From the NCBI GenBank assembly GCA_900767135.1, contig CAAFYU010000033.1, positions 1 through 62,318 of the forward strand: a stretch of 62,318 nt of DNA. The letters are read 5' to 3'. Shown here piece by piece: positions 8,212 to 15,599 of this stretch (its first letter is position 1; every line of letters starts with the position of its first letter). This DNA is from Candidatus Gastranaerophilales bacterium. GTDB lineage: Bacteria > Cyanobacteriota > Vampirovibrionia > Gastranaerophilales > Gastranaerophilaceae. Under the pieces are notes generated by a model. That model had not been told where the DNA came from and searched no databases. It saw only the letters and a list, made by a program, of their open reading frames with translations. Both the position numbers and the translations under genes were made by a program.

Positions 8212-8307
8212 ATGGAAGCTATTAACTTAATTCTATTCGGATTTATCGTTTACACTGCGTTAATCGTTGTTCCAAGCATCTGGGAAGAATTAACAACAGA
8301 AAGCTAA
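8212..8307 (+). CDS. 31-residue single-span membrane protein
   Basis: A short gene with an excellent ribosome-binding site (TAGGAGTG, 8 nt before ATG). The product is one hydrophobic helix (residues 4-22, INLILFGFIVYTALIVV) with acidic residues at both ends, ending EELTTES. It stands alone between genes. The leader (8161-8190) can fold: TAGCGA pairs with TCGCTA around a 15-nt loop. The size and topology resemble small regulatory or complex-stabilising membrane peptides. No family is recognised and it is not a clear match to any photosystem subunit. Confidence 0.65.
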   Translation: MEAINLILFGFIVYTALIVVPSIWEELTTES

Positions 8308-8634
8308 ACCCTTTCAAAATTTATGACGTAATTATTTGGTGAGAGTTCCTTTTTTCAAAAAGAAAATCGGCATGTGTGATGGTTTCAAGTTTTAAAAGTG
8401 TATTATGTACGTTAATTAAATTAGCGTTCGTTTTGCATGCAAGTTTTTTAGGGAAATAACAGCTTCGAATTCTCGGCAGATATGTTCGTCTGCATACGTT
8501 CATATAAGTGTTTTAACACGAATTCGTTTGCAAATATTTCAACTAAATAATTGCAAAAAGTAACCTTTTGCGTCATCATGGAATTCTAAATTCATGACGT
8601 TGTTCAATATTTTGCACTTATTTTCTTGCTATTT
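8308..8634. other. 327-bp gap, no gene seen
   Basis: The stretch between the small membrane protein and the helicase gene has no supported coding sequence. A 60-codon open frame on the minus strand lacks a ribosome-binding site and reads as non-protein-like. No terminator-grade hairpin was found. A small RNA cannot be excluded. Confidence 0.4.
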
Positions 8635-11600
8635 TTAATCTTCTATCAAAACTCTGTCAAGACAAGCTTTTGGCGAATATTGCCATTCACGGAAAGTTAT
8701 TCGCTTAACCTTAAACCCTGAACGCTCAATAATAGCTTGCTTTTTCATATTAGAAATATGAGATTTTGTCTTGTCCTCAACGCCGTCAATTTCGATAACA
8801 AATTTGTCATCTACAAGCAAATCTGCATTTAGTCCAGCAATATCGGCTCCAGCAACAACTTTGTGGTCAAGTTCTCGAATTTTTTCGGCAACTTCACGTT
8901 CAAATGAGTTTTTGTAAATATTTTCATCGATTTCACCTGAAAGCAAAGCTTGTTTTTTGTCTTGATAATTTTGCATATAAGAAACATAATTTCTGAAATG
9001 CCCTTCCGGCAACTCTCTCGGGTTACGAGAAATGAAGTTGATAACCTTGTTTCGCCCACGTGTTATTGCAACGTTAAACAAGTTCGCTTTTTGCATAAAC
9101 ATCAAACTTTGTGTATAACTATTGTCCGCAACCGCCCACGAAATCATCATTATGTCACGTTCGTCACCTTGGAACGTATGTGCTGTACCGATTTCAATCT
9201 GATGTTTTTTAATCATATAATCAGACAAAACCTTAGAAACAGAAATTTTCAACTGCTCAACCTGAGCCCTGAACGGAGAAATAATTCCGACAGTAACAGG
9301 ATTGTCAGGATTTTTGCGTTCGTCCTCAATGATTATTTCGTGTAATCGTTTTACCAACGCTTCAATTTCAGGCAAGTTACGAGTTGCGTCAAAATCAACC
9401 TTTCCGTCCATAACTTCAACGAGTTCAAGTACATTTTCATCAGGCTTGTCCTTACGCATTACACGAATTCTGTCATTGTAAAATTCATGGTTTGAGAAGT
9501 TAATAATCGGCGGAAGGCTTCTGAAATGTTCGTCCAACATAACCGAATTCATCGAATAGTAGTCGGCTAAATCAAACATTGAATTTGTCCTGAAACGCCA
9601 CATCAATTGGTATTTATCAGGAATTCCGTATTGGCTCAAGAATGACTGTTCTTTTGCTTTTTCAAGGAATGAAAGGTGTGGAAGTTGCTTGTCGTCACCC
9701 ACGATTACCGCACGTTTTGCCCTGAATAAAATTGGGAAACAGCTTGCGATATCACATTGAGATGCCTCGTCAATTATCGCAACATCAAACATTCCCGGTT
9801 TTAACGGAAGTGAGTCCGATACGGCATAGGTTGTTACACACCAACAAGGGAAAGCTTCTAAAAGCGGTCTGAAATCTTCTTCTTCCAATATATTTGTTTG
9901 AAGTCGTTTTCGATTTGTAACGAGCGATTTTGCGTGAACCTTCAACCTTCTGCGCTTGTTTTCGTCACGCAAAAGTTCCTTCAAAGCCTCACGACGTTTG
10001 TTTTTCAAAATATTAGTCGCAAGAGTTTTTTGTTTACGCTTCATAGTCCTGATTTGTTCAGACAGCATGTGGAGATTGCCTGTTTTTTGAATATCGGCTT
10101 CTATCTTACGCAAAGCCCACTCCATATTGGCAAATTCAAGTTCCTGTTTAAGTCTGCCGATAGACTCGTAATTTACATCAAATTCTTTCAAATTCAAGAT
10201 TTTTTTCAACTGTCCAAGACTTGTGAAATTGGCGATTTTAGAGATAAAACCGGCTTTTTCCATATTGTGTTCAAGCACTTTTATAATGCCTGAAATCATA
10301 TCAATTTCACCTTTTTTGATAGTTTTTTTGATAAATTCACGTTTGCCTATAATTTTTTCCTGTTCTTCAACTTCCAACAACTTGTCATGCCAGTTTCTTT
10401 CAAGTTTGATAATAGTTTCAGACTTGTTTTCCATGTTTTTGAGCATGTCGAGATGGTCTTTCATATCTTTTGTGTCGACAAGAAGAATATCTTCAACATC
10501 TTCATCAAGGTCAGAATTGTTCTGCGAAAGCAAGTTATTTAGCTCTTCGCTCAACTGTCTTTGGTAATTCAAACGCCCAGCACGAAGTGCCATGTGGCTT
10601 GCTCCAAGGTCGTTTAAGCGTTCTGCAACAACATCAACCGCCTTGTCCATACGAGAAGCTACAAGAACTGTCTTGCCGTTTGCAACAAGGTGTGCAACAA
10701 GGTTTACGATAGTTTGAGACTTTCCTGTTCCCGGAGGTCCCTGAACCGCAACAAACTTGCTGTTATCAATATTTTTTACAACTTGTAATTGGCTATCACT
10801 CAAAGATAACGGTGTAATCGGATAAAAATCCGTAATCTTGTTCATATCCTTCATCGGAACCGATTTTTCTTTGCTCTGAGAATATTCTTCGTTAATTATG
10901 CTCAAAGCAGTTTCTCGGTAGATGCCGGAAGGCTTTTCAGCAATTTGAGTCAACTCGTGCAAAACTCCGGCAGTAACAGACGGACGTTTCGTCAAAATTA
11001 TTGCACTCTGCGGAGTTACAGCGATTTTTTCAAGCTTAACTTTCTGCTTAGTCTGCTCATTTTCTTCCTCTTCAATAATATCATCTACATTATCACCGTC
11101 GATTTTTTCTTTATAAAAATCTTTTGACTTAGAAACATTATCATCTTCCTTGTAGTCATCAACATTTGTGGCAATTTCGATTTCCGGAACAAGAGATTTC
11201 AGAGTAGTCAAGAAAATATCCAATTTTTCTTGTGTAATCGGCAAATCTGGCACTACATCAAGAATACCTTCCAACAACAAATCAACTTCGTCCTCGTCAT
11301 CATTTTTTCGCATAAGAGCTGCAAGTGCACCTGTATTCAGTGACAAAACCTCATCAAGCGGAAAACAGTTGATATTCACGCCGTTTCTTTCAAGTTTACA
11401 CGGCATATACAAAAGCGGAGTCAAAAATTCGTTCTGGCGTTTGCTTTTCGAACTTTTTCCAACCAAAAAGAGATAACCATAAATCAGGTATTTATCTTTC
11501 TGTCCCAAATCGCTCTGAATCATAAGTTCTGTAAGTTTTGGGTTACTTCCTTCCAGCGAAATAAATTCCTGCCCAGTTGAGAACAATTGTTCTTCGCCTT

Positions 11601-11757
11601 TCAGAAAAATCCACTTGTTATCCTTATCGCCTTTGAGGTTGCGGAATGTGGAACTCTTAACTTCTTCTCTCACACAGTCGTGAAGATATTGGCTTAATTT
11701 TTTTATAAAACTGTTATTGAATGCTGAATTTATTGCTCTTGAAGCTTCTTGTAGCAT
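8635..11757 (-). CDS. SF1 helicase with Vsr-like nuclease domain (DUF4011-type)
   Basis: A 1040-residue UPF1-like superfamily 1 helicase. An N-terminal DUF4011-like region (about 50-150, including LTPLLYMPCKLER) precedes the ATPase. Walker A is GPPGTGKS at 340-347. Walker B IIDEASQ lies near 661 and motif III GDDKQLP near 688. A coiled, charged insertion occupies about 400-620. Later helicase motifs include TAHTFQGDERDIMM and NVAITRGRNKV. The last ~90 residues form a Vsr/MTES_1575-like PD-(D/E)xK nuclease (NADLLVDDKFVIEIDG). The same helicase-plus-Vsr layout occurs in single-gene antiphage proteins, so defence is a reasonable inference, though DNA repair is possible. AAAGGAG lies 11 nt before the ATG. 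It stands alone. Confidence 0.88.
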   Translation of the reverse strand: MLQEASRAINSAFNNSFIKKLSQYLHDCVREEVKSSTFRNLKGDKDNKWIFLKGEEQLFSTGQEFISLEGSNPKLTELMIQSDLGQKDKYLIYGYLFLVGKSSKSKRQNEFLTPLLYMPCKLERNGVNINCFPLDEVLSLNTGALAALMRKNDDEDEVDLLLEGILDVVPDLPITQEKLDIFLTTLKSLVPEIEIATNVDDYKEDDNVSKSKDFYKEKIDGDNVDDIIEEEENEQTKQKVKLEKIAVTPQSAIILTKRPSVTAGVLHELTQIAEKPSGIYRETALSIINEEYSQSKEKSVPMKDMNKITDFYPITPLSLSDSQLQVVKNIDNSKFVAVQGPPGTGKSQTIVNLVAHLVANGKTVLVASRMDKAVDVVAERLNDLGASHMALRAGRLNYQRQLSEELNNLLSQNNSDLDEDVEDILLVDTKDMKDHLDMLKNMENKSETIIKLERNWHDKLLEVEEQEKIIGKREFIKKTIKKGEIDMISGIIKVLEHNMEKAGFISKIANFTSLGQLKKILNLKEFDVNYESIGRLKQELEFANMEWALRKIEADIQKTGNLHMLSEQIRTMKRKQKTLATNILKNKRREALKELLRDENKRRRLKVHAKSLVTNRKRLQTNILEEEDFRPLLEAFPCWCVTTYAVSDSLPLKPGMFDVAIIDEASQCDIASCFPILFRAKRAVIVGDDKQLPHLSFLEKAKEQSFLSQYGIPDKYQLMWRFRTNSMFDLADYYSMNSVMLDEHFRSLPPIINFSNHEFYNDRIRVMRKDKPDENVLELVEVMDGKVDFDATRNLPEIEALVKRLHEIIIEDERKNPDNPVTVGIISPFRAQVEQLKISVSKVLSDYMIKKHQIEIGTAHTFQGDERDIMMISWAVADNSYTQSLMFMQKANLFNVAITRGRNKVINFISRNPRELPEGHFRNYVSYMQNYQDKKQALLSGEIDENIYKNSFEREVAEKIRELDHKVVAGADIAGLNADLLVDDKFVIEIDGVEDKTKSHISNMKKQAIIERSGFKVKRITFREWQYSPKACLDRVLIED

Positions 11758-11798
11758 AGCTTATGGCTCTCCTTTTGAGGTTGATTGTATTTAAATTT

Positions 11799-11910
11799 AG
11801 TGAGTGGTGAGTAGTGAATAGTGAGTAGTTCTTATAAGTGCTATACGCTGTATTTTCAGAACAAAAAGAACGAAATGAACTGTTCACTACTCACCACTCA
11901 CTATTCACTT
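11799..11910. repeat. foldback element with heptad-repeat arms
   Basis: Two inverted arms made of a 7-nt unit (GTGARTA/GTGAGTG variants): 11799-11831 on the plus strand and 11882-11910 as TCACTAC/TCACCAC units. They enclose about 50 nt containing GTGCTATACGC. It lies between divergent genes (helicase and CCA enzyme). The same heptads recur at 21503-21534 and 37081-37111. Confidence 0.75.
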
Positions 11911-11939
11911 TTCTTCCATTTTACGCTAAAATAACCAAT

Positions 11940-13091
11940 ATGAACATCATCAAAATAAACGATAATTCAAATAAATTGTTTTATATCGGCGGAGTTGTGC
12001 GTGACGAATTTCTCGGGCGAGAGTCGCTTGACGTGGATATTACGTATGTCGGAAACGCTATTGAATATTGCTCCAAGTTTGGTGAAGTTGTTCAGGTTAA
12101 TCCTGATTTCGGGACGGTTAGGGTTGCTATCACCTCTCACCCGTCACCATGCACCACCAGCCCCACCGTTGAGGCAAGTGGTGAAGTCACTGTTGACTTT
12201 GCCTCAACACGTTCTGAAAGTTATCCCCAAAAAGGACATCTTCCTGTTGTTGAAAAAATCGGTTGCTCATTAAAGGAAGATGTTATGCGTCGCGATTTTA
12301 CTATTAATGCACTTGCAAAATCTGTTACGACCGGCGAAATTGTTGACTATGTCGGCGGTTTGGAAGATTTGAAAAATAAAAAACTTAGAGTTTTGCACGA
12401 CGAAAGTTTCATTGATGATCCAACTAGGATTATTAGAGGGCTAAAATTTGCAACTCGCTTTGGTTTTGAACTCGAAGAACATACAAAAAAACTTCAAGAT
12501 GAATATTTGGCGAATATAAATTATGATATGAGCTATAAAAGGGTGAAAAAAGAGTTGATTGAAACGTTTTCATTAAATTCACAATCGGCATTTAAAGCTT
12601 TTATCGACCAAAAAATCTACAAACTCGTCACTCCGAACGATGTTAAAATACCAAAAGTCAATGTTGAAAATTTAGTTACAACATACTTAGCTGCCCAGCC
12701 GCCTCGCTGCTCAGCTGCTTTATGGCTGATTTACGTCGGAATTCTCGGCGATTTGTCACGACTACCTTTGACAAAAATTGAACAAAAGATTTTGAACGAT
12801 GTGCCAAAAGAGATTTTAAAAACTGATTTTGAACTCTACAAAACTTTCCAAAACGCACGAATTGAAACAATTTTATTATATGCAATTTTGAAAGATGAAG
12901 TTGGTGCAAGGCATTATCTTGACGATTTACAGAATATTAAACTCGAAATTACCGGAAAAGACTTGCAAAACTTAGGTATAAAACCGTCGCCAAAATATCA
13001 AGAAATTTTTGATGAAGTTTTAAAAGCCAAATTACAAAACCCTAAAATATCAAAAAAAGATGAGGTCGAAATAGCAAAAAAGCTCAAATAA
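11940..13091 (+). CDS. cca: CCA-adding tRNA nucleotidyltransferase / poly(A) polymerase family
   Basis: A 383-residue class II nucleotidyltransferase that adds or repairs the 3' CCA of tRNAs. Visible motifs: head GGVVRDEFLG with the metal-binding acidic pair in ESLDVDIT, then the NTP-selecting region RRDFTINALA, then DDPTRIIRGLKFATRFGF and the helical neck/body. ATG 11940 is preferred to upstream codons because it follows TAAAAT by 7 nt and begins directly before the fold. Two oddities: an extra ~20-residue Pro/Thr/Ser-rich loop (SHPSPCTTSPTVEASGE) interrupts the head, and YLAAQPPRCSAALW in the body is encoded by a dispersed AGCTGC repeat. Both tRNAs in the window lack encoded CCA. Confidence 0.92.
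   Translation: MNIIKINDNSNKLFYIGGVVRDEFLGRESLDVDITYVGNAIEYCSKFGEVVQVNPDFGTVRVAITSHPSPCTTSPTVEASGEVTVDFASTRSESYPQKGHLPVVEKIGCSLKEDVMRRDFTINALAKSVTTGEIVDYVGGLEDLKNKKLRVLHDESFIDDPTRIIRGLKFATRFGFELEEHTKKLQDEYLANINYDMSYKRVKKELIETFSLNSQSAFKAFIDQKIYKLVTPNDVKIPKVNVENLVTTYLAAQPPRCSAALWLIYVGILGDLSRLPLTKIEQKILNDVPKEILKTDFELYKTFQNARIETILLYAILKDEVGARHYLDDLQNIKLEITGKDLQNLGIKPSPKYQEIFDEVLKAKLQNPKISKKDEVEIAKKLK
12169..12209. repeat. 10-bp inverted repeat within cca
   Basis: GTTGAGGCAA (12169-12178) and TTGCCTCAAC (12200-12209) are perfect inverted copies. They bracket the end of a family-atypical insertion in the nucleotidyltransferase head, consistent with an inserted palindromic element kept in frame. Confidence 0.55.
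12686..12720 (+). repeat. AGCTGC-rich repeat inside cca
   Basis: CTTAGCTGCCCAGCCGCCTC and the following bases match copies at 21181-21218 (inverted), 21445-21479 and 52857-52883, all of the form CTTAGCTGC-Y-TCGCT...AGCTGCT. Here the repeat is read through as protein in frame. Confidence 0.6.
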
Positions 13092-13138
13092 CCTCACCTT
13101 TTCGGCCTTAAATCTTATTCTTTTAAAAATTTTAAATT

Positions 13139-13603
13139 TTACATCTCATATCGCAAAATATAAAACCCGGAATCTTCAAACTCTTCCTTTATTCCGGAAT
13201 ATTTAAACCCTAGTTTTTCATAGAACTCGATAGCTCGAACATTTTTATTCAACACCCAGAACCACAATTTTTTACCATCTTTTTTGGCATCATCAATAAA
13301 TTTTTTCATGGTAAAAGTTCCAATGCCTTCTTTTTGAAAAAACGGGTCTACATAAAAATCGCTCAATTTAATTTCATTTTCCATAACTTCGGCATTTATA
13401 ATTGCTTTTACAACCCCGTCATCGTACACATATTGATGTTTCAAAGCATTCGGTTTTCTTAAATTTTCAGCCTCACTCAAAACCTGAATTACATTAAATG
13501 ACACATGGTCATTTTTGAAAATATCCCTATATGTTGTTCGTTTTGTAAAAACAAGAATTTCGGCAATTCTTGCAATATCTTTTTCTGTCGCTTTTCTAAG
13601 CAT
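13139..13603 (-). CDS. GNAT-family N-acetyltransferase
   Basis: A 154-residue Gcn5-related acyltransferase. The acetyl-CoA-binding motif A is PFFQKEGIGTFTMKKF (Q/RxxGxG/A type) at about residues 92-107. Motif B follows in LWFWVLNKNVRAIEFYEKLGF, typical of small-molecule or ribosomal-protein acetyltransferases. The acceptor substrate is unknown. Its start overlaps the end of the upstream PAP2 gene by 8 nt, so the two are cotranscribed and translationally coupled. Confidence 0.88.
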   Translation of the reverse strand: MLRKATEKDIARIAEILVFTKRTTYRDIFKNDHVSFNVIQVLSEAENLRKPNALKHQYVYDDGVVKAIINAEVMENEIKLSDFYVDPFFQKEGIGTFTMKKFIDDAKKDGKKLWFWVLNKNVRAIEFYEKLGFKYSGIKEEFEDSGFYILRYEM

Positions 13604-14534
13604 TTTTTCGCCTTTCCACTTTAATCCTCAAAACCTCTACATATTTTAAAATCAACGGATAAAGCCCTGTTATAAAAAATCCTATTAAAAAGAAATTTCC
13701 CCAATCTAACAAACAATTTATTACAAACCCGCCGACTAAAAACATTGCGACACGATAATAAATTGAACCTTTTATTATTTCAAAATTAATAAACTTTCTA
13801 TCCAAAATCCAACCTAAAAACGCACCTATTATCATGTAAACTTTTGGATATGAATCCCTTGTCATTTTAAGAGGATCTACCAGAATTTTTCCGTTGAAAT
13901 AATCTATCGGATAGTGTTTCAACTCAGTATACGCAATTAGCACCGCACAAACAAATAATACTGCACCAAACACTACCCAATCACGATTTTTGCCCTTATC
14001 TATCCAATCAAGAAGTTTTAAATTACCCCAGAGTATAAATATGCCTAAAACCAAAGATACCACAACATCTTGCGGAGTATGCACCAAAAGATAATTTCTC
14101 GAAAACCCCACCAAAAGCACTAAACATATAAATGAATAACGCAAAACTTTATTATTCCAAAATTTTACGGCAAGTCCACCCCAAATGCTCGTTGCAATTG
14201 CTGTGTGCCCACTTGGGAAAGAATATCCCGTCGCCATTTTCATCGCACTTGCCGTCGGGTGAATTCTACTATCCAAAACCCAAGGACGATATATACAAGC
14301 CGTAATTTTTATGAATTGATTAATTAAAATCCCTAAAAAATAGTTAAATGCTAAATAAATCCCGCATTTTTTATCAACAATCCAATAAACAAATGAAATA
14401 GTTAAAAAAGCTAAAAGCCACTCCCCACAGCAGGTAACATGTGCTAAAAGCCAATCAAATATCCCATGAGTTACTTCCCTAAAATTTTGTAAAAGCAATA
14501 AATATTTTATCTGAAATACCAGCCAATTTTCCAT
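13596..14534 (-). CDS. PAP2-superfamily membrane phosphatase
   Basis: A 312-residue polytopic membrane protein of the PAP2 family (undecaprenyl-diphosphate, phosphatidate or sphingolipid phosphatases). The three signature motifs are present: K-x6-RP (KITACIYRP), PSGHTA, and SRNYLLVHTPQD with the catalytic His. About eight hydrophobic segments follow one another. The most likely role is lipid-carrier recycling or phospholipid turnover at the inner membrane. TTGATT, a 17-bp spacer and TAATAT end 6 nt before the ATG, so the transcript is predicted to be leaderless. It is cotranscribed with the GNAT gene. Confidence 0.88.
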   Translation of the reverse strand: MENWLVFQIKYLLLLQNFREVTHGIFDWLLAHVTCCGEWLLAFLTISFVYWIVDKKCGIYLAFNYFLGILINQFIKITACIYRPWVLDSRIHPTASAMKMATGYSFPSGHTAIATSIWGGLAVKFWNNKVLRYSFICLVLLVGFSRNYLLVHTPQDVVVSLVLGIFILWGNLKLLDWIDKGKNRDWVVFGAVLFVCAVLIAYTELKHYPIDYFNGKILVDPLKMTRDSYPKVYMIIGAFLGWILDRKFINFEIIKGSIYYRVAMFLVGGFVINCLLDWGNFFLIGFFITGLYPLILKYVEVLRIKVERRKNA

Positions 14535-14540
14535 AAGCCA

Positions 14541-14569
14541 ATATTATTAAAAAAACAGAGAAAAATCAA
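14541..14569 (-). promoter_or_regulatory. leaderless promoter of PAP2 gene
   Basis: On the minus strand TTGATT, 17 bp and TAATAT (14546-14541) are followed by 6 nt and the start codon at 14534, with no Shine-Dalgarno sequence. Confidence 0.55.
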
Positions 14570-14669
14570 ATTAAAAAGAATTAAAAAATTGCTGTAAAAA
14601 ATGTTAATATTTAGTGATATTTATTAAAGTTTTTGGGAATATTACCGTTGATATCAGAGAGGTTAAATT

Positions 14670-15506
14670 ATGTTTCAAGACAATGAAATAATTATAAAGA
14701 ATTTAAAAGGTGTAGCCAAAATAATTGCAGAAAAGTGCGATCACAACGGTGATAACTTACTAAAAAAGACAAAGGATTATGATGAGATAAGCGTATTCAG
14801 CAACGCACTTTCAACTCTTGATGATAATAATACATTTATTTTCGGTGGAAAAGCATACAATGCTGATGGGAGCATAAATATGTTTCGGAATATTCCGATT
14901 GACACAAAAAATCCAACGATTTCCAAAGAAGACTCTCCAATAGTATTACCAAAATTAAAACCTGCAAGAAAAGATATTCAAGCAGAACCGGCAGATGCGA
15001 CAAGAGTAGCAAAACAAATCCCTATACCGCAACCAAAACCCGCTTCACCGGCAACTATTGGAATGAACGCTTCTACAAGAAATAACAGCGAATGGTCTGT
15101 AATTGCCTTGAACCGAGCCATTAATGATATGACGTATAAGAAAATGAAAAAATATCGAAATAGCTTACTTATCGGCAAAGGCGAAGCATTTATTAAAAGT
15201 GCTAAAAAATATAATATAGACCCACGTTTGCTCGTTGCAATTGCAATGCATGAATCAGCAAGAGGAACAGATACACTCGGAAAAAATTCAATTGGCGGAA
15301 CTCATAAAAATTTTGCAACAGTAGATGATAGCATTGATTTAATAGCAGCAACAATTAATAAGTTTTATAAATCCGGCTTAAAAACAGCAAATGCCGTTGC
15401 ACCTTCATACTCTTCCCCAAAAGCCGCACAAAATTGGAGAACAGGTGTAAATGAATTTCTTATTGAAATTGATAAAGGATATCGCAATCATTTAAAAAAA
15501 ATGTAA
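14670..15506 (+). CDS. glucosaminidase/lysozyme-like cell-wall hydrolase
   Basis: A 278-residue protein. The C-terminal ~110 residues form a peptidoglycan hydrolase domain of the glucosaminidase/lysozyme type, with FIKSAKKYNIDPRLLVAIAM and the catalytic-region HESARGTDTLGKNSIGG. The N-terminal ~70 residues contain an Asp/Asn-rich stretch (DHNGDNLL) weakly like an EF-hand loop. A Pro/Lys-rich linker lies between (about 85-130). No classical signal peptide is visible, so the export route is unclear. GAGAGG precedes the ATG, and a strong terminator follows. It may be used in cell separation, or exported like phage or flagellar muramidases. Confidence 0.75.
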   Translation: MFQDNEIIIKNLKGVAKIIAEKCDHNGDNLLKKTKDYDEISVFSNALSTLDDNNTFIFGGKAYNADGSINMFRNIPIDTKNPTISKEDSPIVLPKLKPARKDIQAEPADATRVAKQIPIPQPKPASPATIGMNASTRNNSEWSVIALNRAINDMTYKKMKKYRNSLLIGKGEAFIKSAKKYNIDPRLLVAIAMHESARGTDTLGKNSIGGTHKNFATVDDSIDLIAATINKFYKSGLKTANAVAPSYSSPKAAQNWRTGVNEFLIEIDKGYRNHLKKM

Positions 15507-15541
15507 TTTCGATATTTTATAATAATTTTTAATACATAAGC

Positions 15542-15572
15542 AAAAAGACGAAGGAATTCTTCGTCTTTTTAT
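15542..15572 (+). terminator. terminator after wall hydrolase
   Basis: AAAAAGACGAAG pairs with CTTCGTCTTTTT (12 bp, 5-nt loop) and is followed by further U residues. It sits between convergent genes and could work in both directions. Confidence 0.9.
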
Positions 15573-15599
15573 TTTTATATTCGGGATTGTTTTAGTTAA

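Noticed and set aside
8212..8307. Photosystem or cytochrome b6f small subunit
   Set aside because: The size and single helix suggested it, but no residue pattern of PsbT, PetN, PetG or similar subunits is present and no photosynthesis genes occur nearby.
8321..8503. 60-codon minus-strand frame in the gap before the helicase
   Set aside because: No ribosome-binding site, no promoter, and no protein-like pattern.
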